DNA of 50,738 nt from an uncultured Oscillospiraceae bacterium (GCA_949295415.1 CASFLA010000076.1:1-50738), one strand, 5' to 3'. Shown: positions 32,755 to 42,152, counted from the stretch's first letter. Numbers and translations: made by a program. Notes: generated by a model from the sequence alone, not told the origin.

Positions 32755-34953
32755 TTAACCCAACAATGCCTTTAAAGCGGTATAGCGGAGAGTTTTTCTA
32801 TCGTTTAACGCCATTTGCTCCAAAACATTTTTACTTCCTACTACTATAAGCAGCTTTTTTGCTCTTGTTACCGCGGTATAAAGGAGATTCCTGTATTTCA
32901 ACGGGAAAGGAAAATCAAGCAAAGGCAAAACAACGCAATCGAACTCGCTTCCTTGGCTTTTATGAACAGTTACGGCATAAGCTAATTCTAATTGCCCTAT
33001 CTGGTCGCCAATATATTCGGCCACCTTATCCATAAACCGAACCTTTGCAACCCGTGATACAACATCGATTTCCTCTAAGGTTCCAACATCGCCGTTAAAA
33101 ACGCCGCTACCCATATTTCCTTCGTCATCGGTCCAGATTATATCATAATTGTTCTTAATCTGCATAACCTTATCGCCAAGCCTTAAAACAAAGCCTCTGA
33201 AAGCAATTTCGGGTTTATCCTCGCTCGAGGGATTAAGCTTTGCTTGCATAAGATTATTTATATTAACGGTGCCAAGCTCCATTTTCTTTGAGGGACAAAG
33301 TATCTGAATATCATCCTGCGGATTGAAGCCGTAAGCTTGGGGCAATCGCCTGCAACAAAGATCAATAACCGTTTTTTGCGCGCTATAGACCGACATTTCG
33401 GGCAACAAGAAGAAATCGCCATGGCTTTTATCAATAACTATTTCCTGGCCGTTTATGATTCTGTGAGCATTAACGATAATATCGCTCTCTAACGCCTGAC
33501 GGAAAACTTTCTTAAGGCATATAACCTTGAAAATTCCCGAATCAATGAGGTCCTTTAAAACGTTACCTGCACCAACACTCGGCAACTGATCAGAATCGCC
33601 GACGAGAACAAAATGGGTTCCCATTTTTGCCGCCTTTAAAAGCGCCTGGAAAAGCGCAACATCAACCATTGACATTTCATCGATAATGATAACATCGGCA
33701 TCTAAGGGATTGCGTTCATTACGGACAAAAATATGGCTTTTGCCGTCATCAGAGGTTCCAACCTCAAGCAGTCGGTGGATGGTCTTGGCATCTTTGCCGG
33801 TTAATTCCGACATTCTTTTTGCAGCTCTGCCCGTTGGCGCCGCTAAAGCGACCTTCATATTTCTGTTTAAAAATATCTCAATAATGCTTTTAATGGTAGT
33901 GGTCTTACCTGTTCCGGGACCGCCCGTTAAAATGAATATTCCGTTATTAACGGCCGCAAAAACCGCCTCTTTTTGGAGTTCCTCAAGTTCAATACCTAAT
34001 TTTCCTTGAGCATTTTTAATCTCAGCCTCTATAACGGGTTTTTCTTTTTTTGATAACGATAATTCTACCTTTAATCTGTTTGATATGTAATTTTCGTAGC
34101 CAAAAATATCGTTCGGCGCTAAAAACTCCTCGTTTTCTATGAAAATGCGTTCAATTTCTTTTGAATATACGAGAAGCTCTACAGCATCATCAATCTCAGG
34201 CTCTGTTACTGAAAGCAGTTCTCTTGAAACTGAAATCACTTTTTTCTTAGGCAAGCAGGTATGCCCGTTTAAAAGGTTATGGCGGATAACATAGTTTATG
34301 CCCGCCGCGATTCTATCGGTCGAGTCCTCCGAAAAATCGAGGCCCAATGCCATTTCATCTATTTTGGAAAAATCAAAGCCGAGTTCTGTTCTGCAAAGAA
34401 TATAAGGGTTCTGCTCAATCATTTCGGCCGAATTTTCACCAAGAACAGAAAAAATGGTTACCGCATCATCGGGAGTAAGTCCGAATTTAGAAAGCCTTAA
34501 GCAAAGCTCTCTCAATGATTTTTTGCCTGATATTTCTTTGCTTATCTCGAAAGCCCTTTTTAAATTTATACCCTTAACAGTTGCAAGCTTTTCGGGCTCC
34601 GATTCCATAATTTCAAAGGTTTTATCCCCAAACTCGCGAACAATTTTTTTAGCGGTTACGGGTCCTATCCCCTTTATAACGCCTGATGAAAGATAGCGCA
34701 TTATCCCTGCGCTTCCTTTGGGCAAGGTTTTAACATAATAATCGGCCTTAAATTGCTGCCCATAAATTTCATGAACAACATATCTGCCCGTTATTTCAAC
34801 AACATCGCCAACGGCTATGCCATCCAGCTTTCCGACAACGGTGTCGCAGTAGCCGTCCAGTTCTAATTCTAAAACAGTCCAACCTGTATCGGCAGAGCGA
34901 AAAACAATATTTTTTACGGTTCCCGCTATAATTTCTCTTAATTCTTCATTCAT
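32755..34953 (-). CDS. recD2: ATP-dependent RecD2-like 5'-3' DNA helicase
   Basis: A 732-residue superfamily 1B helicase. An N-terminal OB-like region and helix-hairpin-helix repeats (SSGVIKGIGPVTAKKIV, ATVKGINLKRAFEI) precede the motor. Walker A GGPGTGKTTT is near 341 and Walker B VIIIDEMSMVD near 425. GDSDQLPSVGAG follows, and the C-terminal UvrD_C_2 block AYAVTVHKSQGSEFD is near 660. The long N-terminus marks it as the RecBC-independent RecD2 form, linked to replication-fork repair. Confidence 0.96.
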   Translation of the reverse strand: MNEELREIIAGTVKNIVFRSADTGWTVLELELDGYCDTVVGKLDGIAVGDVVEITGRYVVHEIYGQQFKADYYVKTLPKGSAGIMRYLSSGVIKGIGPVTAKKIVREFGDKTFEIMESEPEKLATVKGINLKRAFEISKEISGKKSLRELCLRLSKFGLTPDDAVTIFSVLGENSAEMIEQNPYILCRTELGFDFSKIDEMALGLDFSEDSTDRIAAGINYVIRHNLLNGHTCLPKKKVISVSRELLSVTEPEIDDAVELLVYSKEIERIFIENEEFLAPNDIFGYENYISNRLKVELSLSKKEKPVIEAEIKNAQGKLGIELEELQKEAVFAAVNNGIFILTGGPGTGKTTTIKSIIEIFLNRNMKVALAAPTGRAAKRMSELTGKDAKTIHRLLEVGTSDDGKSHIFVRNERNPLDADVIIIDEMSMVDVALFQALLKAAKMGTHFVLVGDSDQLPSVGAGNVLKDLIDSGIFKVICLKKVFRQALESDIIVNAHRIINGQEIVIDKSHGDFFLLPEMSVYSAQKTVIDLCCRRLPQAYGFNPQDDIQILCPSKKMELGTVNINNLMQAKLNPSSEDKPEIAFRGFVLRLGDKVMQIKNNYDIIWTDDEGNMGSGVFNGDVGTLEEIDVVSRVAKVRFMDKVAEYIGDQIGQLELAYAVTVHKSQGSEFDCVVLPLLDFPFPLKYRNLLYTAVTRAKKLLIVVGSKNVLEQMALNDRKTLRYTALKALLG

Positions 34954-34977
34954 TTTTCGCCCTCCTTTTTTAAAAAT

Positions 34978-35301
34978 TTATCCTACAATTTTGCTCAAAT
35001 CTTTTTTATCAATAAATATAAATCGACTGTTTTTTGCTAGCTCAATACACTTTTTTCGCATATCATCAGTTAGCCCAAAATCAACCGCGAAAGCGTTGGT
35101 TTTTCTAAATGCCTTGCTCCAGCTTAAAGTGTTAATGGCAAGCTCAAGCTCAACATCGGCAGCCTCACCGCTTAAAAATACTAAATACGCCCTGTTGCTG
35201 ATAGCCGGCGATGCAATTAGCAGAGCCAACTGCTGAATAAAAAAGACTACTCCAAAAACGCAAAAAACAAGAGTTAAAATTATAAAAATACCTTCAACCA
35301 T
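34978..35301 (-). CDS. Single-pass membrane protein of unknown function
   Basis: About 107 residues with one N-terminal membrane helix (EGIFIILTLVFCVFGVVFF) and a soluble C-terminal domain of ~85 residues containing YLVFLSGEAADVELELA and ending KDLSKIVG. The start is ATG 35301, right after GGGTGAT; an ATG at 35319 would put this site inside the gene. It sits between cdaR and recD2 on the same strand. No family recognised. Confidence 0.7.
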   Translation of the reverse strand: MVEGIFIILTLVFCVFGVVFFIQQLALLIASPAISNRAYLVFLSGEAADVELELAINTLSWSKAFRKTNAFAVDFGLTDDMRKKCIELAKNSRFIFIDKKDLSKIVG

Positions 35302-35345
35302 AATTATCACCCATAACATCTTATGGGGTAATCCCTGTCCTTGTC

Positions 35346-35389
35346 AAAAAACCGATTGCAAACCAAAAAGGCTTAGCAATCGGTTTTTT
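35346..35389 (-). terminator. Intrinsic terminator of cdaA-cdaR
   Basis: Arms 35346-35359 and 35376-35389 (A6, CCGATTGC and complement) form a 14-bp stem with a 16-base loop; a T run follows on the minus strand. Its stem core CCGATTGC recurs in the terminator at 50103-50139. Confidence 0.88.
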
Positions 35390-35391
35390 AA

Positions 35392-36735
35392 TTATTCTAC
35401 GGTTACACTGACTTCATTAGGGTCTATTGAATTAACCCAAGCATCTATGCCCTTGTCGAAAACAACATCGAGCTTCTTTGTTTCAACGGTTGCGGCGGTT
35501 ATACCTGAGCAGTCAACAACAAGCGTTATATCGTTTGCATCAACCCTTCTTATCTGATTATAGGTTCCGCAAACGGTAACCTTTATGCCCTTTTTATAGG
35601 AAACGGCAGCCGATAAGCCCTGCGGCAGATTTAAAAACTTGACCTTATTAGGCTTAATTGTAAAGGTTTTGGTCATTAATTTTCCTATATCAAGCGTGAC
35701 CTTGACCTCTTCGGTTCCATCAACTATAAGGACGCCTTCATCAAGCACAAATGAAACATTGAATGCTGTCTGGCTCGGAGTAACGCTGGCAAAATCAATA
35801 CTTGAAAGCTTAAGACCTGAAACGATAAGACCGTCAATCACATTAACGGGACCTTTTATCTTAACCTTGGAAATTCCGGTTTCCTTTCCTGTAAGCTCGT
35901 CATAAACGGAAAGCTTATACTTAGGCAATCCGCCCTCGGAATTTTTGAAATGGTCGGGCAGATTTGTAAAAGTTGGGATAAGCGAAACATCGGCGGTTTT
36001 GTAAATAACGATTCTGACATAAGTGTCAGTATTATAACGAAGCTGAGATGCATCAACCTCTGCCCCATCTTCATCCAATAATGTTAATATCGGTTGGAAG
36101 TTAGTGTTATCGGCAACCGCCTTATCCTTATCAATAACGGGGCGAACGACAACCTTTGAAATCTTTCCAACAATCTCAGACGGACCGCTTATTAAAAGCT
36201 CAGTAATTTCGGCACCGTCAGAGTTATTTCGAAGAGTGCTTTTAAATATCTCGCAATCGGTTGCAACAAACGGCAGATAATTTGAAGCATCAACCTCAAC
36301 AGGAACAAGCTTCTCAGCGTTATAGTCATAAGTCACCTGAACATAAGAGGGAGAAATTTTAGTAACTGTGCAACCGTTCTTATCAACATTTGCAGTTAAA
36401 TTCAAAACATAGTTGCCGGGTTTAGTTATCTCGGCATAGGAGCTTACCGAAACGGTAACCGAACTTTTAGAAACTGTGCCGACAATATAGCCCGGACCGT
36501 TAACGGTTACCGATACCGACTCAATGCTCTGGGAAACTGCGGCAAGGGTGTTTCCTCCGTCATCGGTCTGTTCGGCCAAAACAACCTTAACATCGTCAAT
36601 TGTTACATCGCGTGACGGATTTTGAGTAACATCAATAACCAACCAGAAAATGATTGCCGAAATAATTGAAAAAGCGACGAGGAATTTTTTATTATCAAAA
36701 AGACCTCTTACAAAATCCATTATGTTCCATTTCAT
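35392..36735 (-). CDS. cdaR: YbbR-domain protein, regulator of diadenylate cyclase
   Basis: A 447-residue extracytoplasmic protein with one N-terminal membrane helix (KKFLVAFSIISAIIFWLVI) and four YbbR-type beta-repeats of ~85 residues, seen in recurring pieces such as VSVTVNGPGYIVG, LLISGPSEIVGKI and VKIKGPVNVIDGL. In Bacillus and Listeria, CdaR binds and modulates CdaA. Here it overlaps cdaA by ATGA, confirming the pair. glmM, the usual third gene, is not in the window. Confidence 0.93.
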   Translation of the reverse strand: MKWNIMDFVRGLFDNKKFLVAFSIISAIIFWLVIDVTQNPSRDVTIDDVKVVLAEQTDDGGNTLAAVSQSIESVSVTVNGPGYIVGTVSKSSVTVSVSSYAEITKPGNYVLNLTANVDKNGCTVTKISPSYVQVTYDYNAEKLVPVEVDASNYLPFVATDCEIFKSTLRNNSDGAEITELLISGPSEIVGKISKVVVRPVIDKDKAVADNTNFQPILTLLDEDGAEVDASQLRYNTDTYVRIVIYKTADVSLIPTFTNLPDHFKNSEGGLPKYKLSVYDELTGKETGISKVKIKGPVNVIDGLIVSGLKLSSIDFASVTPSQTAFNVSFVLDEGVLIVDGTEEVKVTLDIGKLMTKTFTIKPNKVKFLNLPQGLSAAVSYKKGIKVTVCGTYNQIRRVDANDITLVVDCSGITAATVETKKLDVVFDKGIDAWVNSIDPNEVSVTVE

Positions 36736-37664
36736 TTTCCGTCACCCCCTTCTTTGAGGGATTCTTCGGTCTTATTCTTTTTACTGAAAAGCTTATTTTT
36801 AAGAACCTTGAAGATAGAAACCGCCTTAGGCTCTTCCTTTTCTTCAAGCAGTTCCTGATAAAGCTTCTCACGCAAGGTTATAGGAGTAAAATCGCGCTCA
36901 ATAGTTCCATTAATACAGATTGAAATTTTACCGGTTTCCTCAGAAACTACCACAACGACCGAATCAGACGACTCACTCATACCAACTGCGGCACGATGCC
37001 TTGTTCCAAGCTCATGGCTTAATTGATTGTTGGTAGTAAGCGGTAAAATGCAGCCTGCCGCCACAGCTCTTGTTCCCCTGATTACAAGGCCTCCGTCATG
37101 AAGCGGAGATTTCGGGAAAAAGATGTTTCCGACAAGTTCTTGAGAAATTGCGGCATCAAGCTCGGTTCCGGTTGCTATAACATCACCCAAGGGAGTTGAG
37201 CGTTCAAAAACAATAAGGGCACCGATTTGCTGCTCCTGCATAGAGCCGCATGCCTTACAGGTATCATCAATGCTCTTTTTAAGGTCATCATACTCGGCGG
37301 TTTTATGACCCGAACCCAGCCAACCGAAGCTGCTGTGACCAACTCTTTCGAGGGCATGACGCAACTCCGGCTGGAAGATAATTGCAACGGCAATAATGGC
37401 ATAATCAAAGAATTTAACCAGCAACCATTTGATTGTTATGAGATTGAACCACTGCGCAATAAGCCAGGCAAAGCCTAAGAGCAGCAAGCCTTTTATTAAG
37501 ATTTTTGCACGGGTTTCCTTAAAGAAGCCGATCGCTTTGTAAATGACGAAAGCAACTACGATAATATCAATAATATCTCCAAGCCCGATATCCGAAAAAG
37601 CCAAGAACAACTGCATAAAAAATCCGGCTATTATATCGAAGATATTTTTAAAAAATTCCGCCAT
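36732..37664 (-). CDS. cdaA: Diadenylate cyclase CdaA
   Basis: Makes cyclic di-AMP from two ATP at the membrane; c-di-AMP controls potassium uptake and wall stress. The 310-residue protein has three N-terminal hydrophobic helices (about 29-95) and a cytoplasmic DAC domain. The catalytic motifs are LHDGGLVIRG (D190; the usual DGA reads DGG) and GTRHRA (220-225). A charged C-terminal tail follows. A possible promoter TTGATT-18-TAAAAT lies upstream. Confidence 0.95.
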   Translation of the reverse strand: MAEFFKNIFDIIAGFFMQLFLAFSDIGLGDIIDIIVVAFVIYKAIGFFKETRAKILIKGLLLLGFAWLIAQWFNLITIKWLLVKFFDYAIIAVAIIFQPELRHALERVGHSSFGWLGSGHKTAEYDDLKKSIDDTCKACGSMQEQQIGALIVFERSTPLGDVIATGTELDAAISQELVGNIFFPKSPLHDGGLVIRGTRAVAAGCILPLTTNNQLSHELGTRHRAAVGMSESSDSVVVVVSEETGKISICINGTIERDFTPITLREKLYQELLEEKEEPKAVSIFKVLKNKLFSKKNKTEESLKEGGDGK

Positions 37665-37751
37665 TAACTCACGCCCCTTACAAAAAATTCTAAATTCTAT
37701 TATATTTTAACATAAGAACTATATTATAATCAATAGATTTTTTGCATTTTT

Positions 37752-38891
37752 TCATATTTTTACAATGCTTTTTACGGCGTTTATAAGAGCATCTGCTTCA
37801 ATATCGGTTGAAAATGCCGAGCTGCACACTCTCACAGTGCCGGAATCAATGGTTCCAATGCGTCTGTGAGCCATAGGCGCACAATGAAGTCCCGCCCTTG
37901 TTGCAATACCCTTCCGGGCTAATTTTTCGGCAACCTCAGTGCTTGTCATTCCCTCAATGTTAAAGGACAATGTCGGAACTGTTACATTCATTTTCGGCGC
38001 CTCGGAATAAAGCCTTATGAGCGGTATTTTTAAGAGCCCATCGTATATTCTTTTTGTTATCTTAAGCTCATGCGAGTATATCCTTTCCCTACCTTTTGAG
38101 TTAACAAAGTCTATGCCTGCATTGATACCGATTATTCCCGGAACATTAACCGTTCCGCTTTCAAATTTATCGGGCAGCTCCTGCGGCTGAAGATAGCTCA
38201 TTGATAGGGAGCCTGTTCCACCCTCAAAGAGCGTTTCGGGTATTTCTCCGAGCGCTATTAAAATGCCCGTTCCCATAGGTGCATAAAGGCCCTTATGCGA
38301 TGCTACACAAAGATAGTCGATTTTCATTTTTCTCATATCTATTTCAGCGATACCGGCAGTTTGCGCCGCATCAACGGCAAACGGAACGCCTTTTTTAGCA
38401 CAAATTTCACCAATTTCGGCTATTGGCAAAATAGTTCCCGTAACATTCGATGCATGGGTGCAAATACAAAGCCTTGTATTATCTCTGATAAGCCTCTCGA
38501 ATGAGCGGACGGTTGCATTTTTATCGCCGAAAATAACCTCGGCATAATCAACCTCTGCGCCAAAGGACTGTAGCTTATAAAGCGGTCTTGCAACCGCATT
38601 ATGCTCTAAGCTTGAGGCAACTATATGGTCGCCGGGGCGGCAAATTCCCTTTATAACAGTATTTATGGCGGCAGTGCAATTCGGGGTAAAAATAACCCTT
38701 TCCGGAGCGCCGGCCGAGAAAAAATCCGATACTTTTTTGCGGCAATTATAAATCTCACCTGAGAGCGCTACCGCCTCATCATAGCCTCCTCTGCCCGGGT
38801 TGACTGATTTGGTTTTCAGAGCCTCCAAAACCGCCTTTAAAACCTCGGGCGGCTTAGGGTTTGTTGTTGCGGCGTTATCAAAATATATCAT
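37752..38891 (-). CDS. Cysteine desulfurase / selenocysteine lyase-like class V aminotransferase
   Basis: A 379-residue PLP enzyme. K200 in VASHKGLYAP should bind PLP, EHNA (96-99) carries the stacking His, DAAQTAG (174-180) the PLP-ring Asp, and C337 in GLHCAPMAHR is the candidate sulfur- or selenium-accepting cysteine. It opens with YFDNAATT as in the family. A DUF3343 protein lies immediately upstream on the same strand. That pairing points to a sulfur or selenium transfer role rather than general FeS assembly; no iscU or sufU is adjacent. Confidence 0.9.
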   Translation of the reverse strand: MIYFDNAATTNPKPPEVLKAVLEALKTKSVNPGRGGYDEAVALSGEIYNCRKKVSDFFSAGAPERVIFTPNCTAAINTVIKGICRPGDHIVASSLEHNAVARPLYKLQSFGAEVDYAEVIFGDKNATVRSFERLIRDNTRLCICTHASNVTGTILPIAEIGEICAKKGVPFAVDAAQTAGIAEIDMRKMKIDYLCVASHKGLYAPMGTGILIALGEIPETLFEGGTGSLSMSYLQPQELPDKFESGTVNVPGIIGINAGIDFVNSKGRERIYSHELKITKRIYDGLLKIPLIRLYSEAPKMNVTVPTLSFNIEGMTSTEVAEKLARKGIATRAGLHCAPMAHRRIGTIDSGTVRVCSSAFSTDIEADALINAVKSIVKI

Positions 38892-38897
38892 CGGCCA

Positions 38898-39113
38898 TCA
38901 ATCCTTTACTGATATAATTCTGACAGACGCTGAGTTTAAAAGCTCCATTGCCCTATTATAATCCGATTCTTTAACTCTGATGCCATAAAGACAACCCGCC
39001 ACGGTGCCTGACATAACCTTTCTTATTTCGGAGGAAATGCCGTTTTTTTGTAAAACATCCTTTCCTTTTTCAGCCAGAGTCGCCGTTGGCGTAACAAGTG
39101 TTATTATTTTCAA
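38898..39113 (-). CDS. DUF3343 protein (putative Se/S carrier-like), 71 residues
   Basis: A small protein with a predicted beta-alpha-beta fold, opening MKIITLVTPTATLAEKG and carrying a single Cys (C41) in the conserved AGCLYGIRV segment. The family is annotated as a putative selenium/sulfur carrier because of its genomic association with cysteine desulfurases and selenium genes. Here it ends six bases before the desulfurase start, in agreement. C41 is the likely acceptor of persulfide or selenide; that is inference. Confidence 0.85.
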   Translation of the reverse strand: MKIITLVTPTATLAEKGKDVLQKNGISSEIRKVMSGTVAGCLYGIRVKESDYNRAMELLNSASVRIISVKD

Positions 39114-39197
39114 ATCGATTCCCTCCTGCTTTTTCTTTTTAAGAAGCGCAAAACGCGCCCTTTACATCTTATTCCAAATCAAAGCAGTTGGACATTT

Positions 39198-40319
39198 TTA
39201 CTTTCTTTTAGGCTTTATAATTGAGATTCTTTTTATAGCCTTTTTCTTTAAATTTTTATTACAGTTTTCCTCGTAATTATTCTTCTTTCCATCAATAATA
39301 ACCTTAGCCGCAAGGACTGCAACGGGCAATAAGAAAATCCCCGATGCGCCAAAGAATTTTAACCCTAAAAATACCGAAATCAGCATAATTATGGGCGGCA
39401 AGCCTACCCTACTGCCTAAAATTTTAGGTTCAACAACATTTCTGACAGCAGTTATTATTACATAGAGCCCCAATAAGCCGAAAGCGAGTGTTTTATTCCC
39501 TGTTAAAAATGCTAATAACGCCCACGGGATCAGCACAGTTCCGCTACCCAAAACGGGAAGTATATCTAATATAGCGGTAACCGCCGCAGCTATAAGTGCA
39601 TATTCCCTTTTTAAAACCCATAGGCCGACTAAAAGCTCTGAAAAGGTTATGAGCATAATAACCCCATAGCCTTTGAGCATTCCCATAAGGCTTGATACCA
39701 TTTGTGTTTTAAAATATGAAATTTTACAGAAGGTTTGCCCCTTTAGCCGATTTTTTAAAAATTTATAAATATCGTCATAATCCTTTGATAAATATGCACT
39801 CGCCGCTATCATAACAAAAACCGAGATAACAAATATCGCCACCGACGAAGCAATAGAGCCTACCGCCGAGGTTATAAGCCCCGCCGCGCTTTCTGAAAAA
39901 GAGGTTATTGCAGCCGCCGAAAAGTCCTTGGTTAAACCCTCAATTTCTACAAATGTTTTATTTAAAAATGAATTTATTTTTTCAGTTATATTAAGCAGTG
40001 CGGGATATATTTTTTCGAACTCCTCAGGTAATGCCAAAACAAGCGAAACTGCCTGCTTATAAATGAAAAAACCAAGAACTGCTACGGAGCTTAAAAATAA
40101 GCTGTAAAAGATTAGAACAACCGCTACCGAAACCGCTTTTTTGCGAAGCTTCATCTTGCTTGAAAGCCTGTTTATAAATCTTTGTAAAACAACCGTTACA
40201 AGCGCTGCCATAATAAGCGGCAGCAATGCACCCGATAATAGCTTCAGCGCTATAATAAGGAGGGCAAAAACTGTCGCGTAATATGCAAAGTTTATCAGAA
40301 ATTTTTTCTTGTTTTCTAT
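39198..40319 (-). CDS. AI-2E family transporter, copy 2, with unusual start codon
   Basis: A multi-pass membrane protein of the PerM/YtvI type, with family blocks AAVTAILDILPVLGSGTVLIPW and VEPKILGSRVGLPP (the first spans 22 residues, near the middle of the C-terminal half). No ATG, GTG or TTG begins it at the expected place. The first usual codon is TTG 40226, which would cut off a complete hydrophobic helix (AYYATVFALLIIALKLL) encoded in frame upstream. GGAG lies seven bases ahead of an in-frame ATA at 40317-40319, the best ribosome spacing. The longer form, 373 residues, is given here. The substrate is unknown. Confidence 0.75.
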   Translation of the reverse strand: MENKKKFLINFAYYATVFALLIIALKLLSGALLPLIMAALVTVVLQRFINRLSSKMKLRKKAVSVAVVLIFYSLFLSSVAVLGFFIYKQAVSLVLALPEEFEKIYPALLNITEKINSFLNKTFVEIEGLTKDFSAAAITSFSESAAGLITSAVGSIASSVAIFVISVFVMIAASAYLSKDYDDIYKFLKNRLKGQTFCKISYFKTQMVSSLMGMLKGYGVIMLITFSELLVGLWVLKREYALIAAAVTAILDILPVLGSGTVLIPWALLAFLTGNKTLAFGLLGLYVIITAVRNVVEPKILGSRVGLPPIIMLISVFLGLKFFGASGIFLLPVAVLAAKVIIDGKKNNYEENCNKNLKKKAIKRISIIKPKRK

Positions 40320-40403
40320 TGCTTTTCTCCACCCTATATATTAAAATACAGAAATACTTAAGGTTATTTTCCGTAAATTTCTGAAAATTATTAAAAATAA
40401 TGC

Positions 40404-40432
40404 TTGAAATACTGTTTCAACTGTGCTATATT
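40404..40432 (+). promoter_or_regulatory. Promoter of the HTH-ACT/hom/lysC operon with palindrome
   Basis: TTGAAA (40404-40409), 17 bases, TATATT (40427-40432). The inverted repeat TTGAAA-N5-TTTCAA (40404-40420) covers the -35 box and part of the spacer, where a repressor would block RNA polymerase. Confidence 0.6.
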
Positions 40433-40470
40433 GTGTTTTATTCAAAGACATTGTATATGGCAGGTGGAAA

Positions 40471-40905
40471 ATGGAAAGCGGAATGATACTTGTAAACTCG
40501 AAGGCTTTGCCATCGGTTTACGGCAAGGTTTTAGAGGCTAAAAGGCTTCTTTCCTCAGGCGAGGTTACCTCGGCTAGTGAGGCCGCCAAAAAATGCGGCA
40601 TCTCAAGAAGTGTCTTTTATAAATATAAGGATATGGTTTTTGAGTATAGCCGTCCTTTAGGCAAAATCGTAACATTAAACGCAACCTTGCGCGATAAAGC
40701 CGGTGTTTTATCCGCCTTCTTAATGGAAATCTATAATTTTGGCGGCAATATTTTAACCGTTAACCAAAGTCTTCCCCTTTCGGGCTCGGCTCTTGTAACG
40801 GTTTCAATGAGAACTGCCGATGAAGTCCACGATATATCTGACCTGCTTGGACGCCTTAAATCGATTAAAGGCGTTGTTTCGGTCAAACAAATACCCGGTG
40901 AATAG
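40471..40905 (+). CDS. HTH plus ACT domain protein (UPF0735 / PheB-like)
   Basis: A 144-residue protein with an N-terminal helix-turn-helix-like segment (about 32-52: SASEAAKKCGISRSVFYKY) and a C-terminal ACT domain (about 66-143). In the ACT domain, LRDKAGVLSAFL and the N in GGNILTVNQ are where amino acids bind. The family is uncharacterised, sometimes named PheB. Placement eleven bases before hom suggests an amino-acid-sensing regulator of the aspartate pathway. The start is ATG 40471 behind AGGTGG; the longer in-frame ORF covers the promoter. Confidence 0.85.
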   Translation: MESGMILVNSKALPSVYGKVLEAKRLLSSGEVTSASEAAKKCGISRSVFYKYKDMVFEYSRPLGKIVTLNATLRDKAGVLSAFLMEIYNFGGNILTVNQSLPLSGSALVTVSMRTADEVHDISDLLGRLKSIKGVVSVKQIPGE

Positions 40906-40916
40906 AGGTTAAAAAT

Positions 40917-42152
40917 ATGACTAACATAGCAATTATGGGGCATGGAACTATTGGTTCGGGCGTTGCTGAGGTTCTTTTAAAGAACGGAAAACACATTGCT
41001 CTTAAAATCAAAGATGAAATCAATATCAAGTATATTCTTGACTTGCGTGATTTCCCCGATTCTCCTTACCCGGAAAAATTCATTAAGGACTTTAATATTA
41101 TTCTCAGCGACCCCGAAATAAAGGTGGTTGCCGAGGTAATGGGAGGACTTAATCCCGCCTATGAGTTTACAAAATCGCTTTTACTCGCAGGCAAAAGTGT
41201 GGTTACCTCTAACAAAGAGCTTGTTGCTCAAAAAGGCGCAGAGCTTTTAGAGATTGCCGAAAAGAATAATGTTAACTATCTGTTTGAAGCAAGCGTTGGC
41301 GGCGGTATCCCCGTTCTTCGTCCGATTGCTCAATGCCTTGCCGCCAATGAGCTTTATGAGGTTCAGGGCATTTTAAACGGAACAACTAACTTTATAATGA
41401 CTAAAATGGTTAATGATGGGATTTCTTTTGATGAGGCGTTATCCTTAGCGCAGCAGAACGGCTATGCCGAGAAGGACCCCACCGCTGATATTGAGGGTCA
41501 TGACGCCTGCCGCAAGATTTGCATTCTTGCCGCCTTGGCTTTCGGTAAGCATATTTATCCCAACAGCGTTTATACCGAGGGAATTACCAAAATAACCTCT
41601 GCAGATATTGCTTATGCCAATTTTGCAAACTGCCAAGTTAAATTGATTGGCCGAGCAAGGCTAACCGATGAAGGAAAATGCATCGCAACCGTTTATCCCG
41701 CTTTTGTAAATAACGATAATCAGTTGGCTCATGTTAATGGCGTTTATAATGCTATCAATGTTTTCGGTGATGCAATCGGAAATGTTATGTTCTATGGTCC
41801 GGGAGCCGGCAAATTGCCGACAGCCAGCGCAGTTGTTGCCGATATAATCGATTGCGTTAAGCATCTTCACGCAAGAAAATATCTCTCCTGGGATGATGCC
41901 GATTCTTCTTATATCGCCGATTATAAAGATGACACCGTTCGCCTTTATGTTCGCCTTACGGCGAAGAATGACCGCCTGAGTGTTAAAGCAAAGGCTGAGC
42001 AGTTGTTCGGCGAAATCAAGGTTTTGGGCAGAAACGGCGAGCAGGATAATGAACTTGCATTTATAACTCCTTTCGCTTGCGAAAAAGAGTTGGATAAACT
42101 TTTAGAAAAACTTAACGATTGTGATATTATTTCAACAATGCGTTTAATTTAA
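40917..42152 (+). CDS. hom: Homoserine dehydrogenase
   Basis: Reduces aspartate semialdehyde to homoserine with NAD(P)H. The 411-residue protein has GHGTIGSG (8-15) in the Rossmann domain, then the catalytic block with GILNGTTNFIMTKM and EKDPTADIEGHDACRK, and a C-terminal ACT domain (from about 340, DTVRLYVRLTA) that normally confers threonine feedback. It lies between the HTH-ACT gene and lysC, with short gaps, so all three form one operon. Confidence 0.97.
   Translation: MTNIAIMGHGTIGSGVAEVLLKNGKHIALKIKDEINIKYILDLRDFPDSPYPEKFIKDFNIILSDPEIKVVAEVMGGLNPAYEFTKSLLLAGKSVVTSNKELVAQKGAELLEIAEKNNVNYLFEASVGGGIPVLRPIAQCLAANELYEVQGILNGTTNFIMTKMVNDGISFDEALSLAQQNGYAEKDPTADIEGHDACRKICILAALAFGKHIYPNSVYTEGITKITSADIAYANFANCQVKLIGRARLTDEGKCIATVYPAFVNNDNQLAHVNGVYNAINVFGDAIGNVMFYGPGAGKLPTASAVVADIIDCVKHLHARKYLSWDDADSSYIADYKDDTVRLYVRLTAKNDRLSVKAKAEQLFGEIKVLGRNGEQDNELAFITPFACEKELDKLLEKLNDCDIISTMRLI

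Noticed and set aside
40057-40332. Separate minus-strand ORF starting MEKSNRKQEK overlapping the second AI-2E gene
   Set aside because: It is an alternate frame of the transporter's N-terminal coding region; its GTG start overlaps the ribosome site, and the transporter frame shows the membrane helix.
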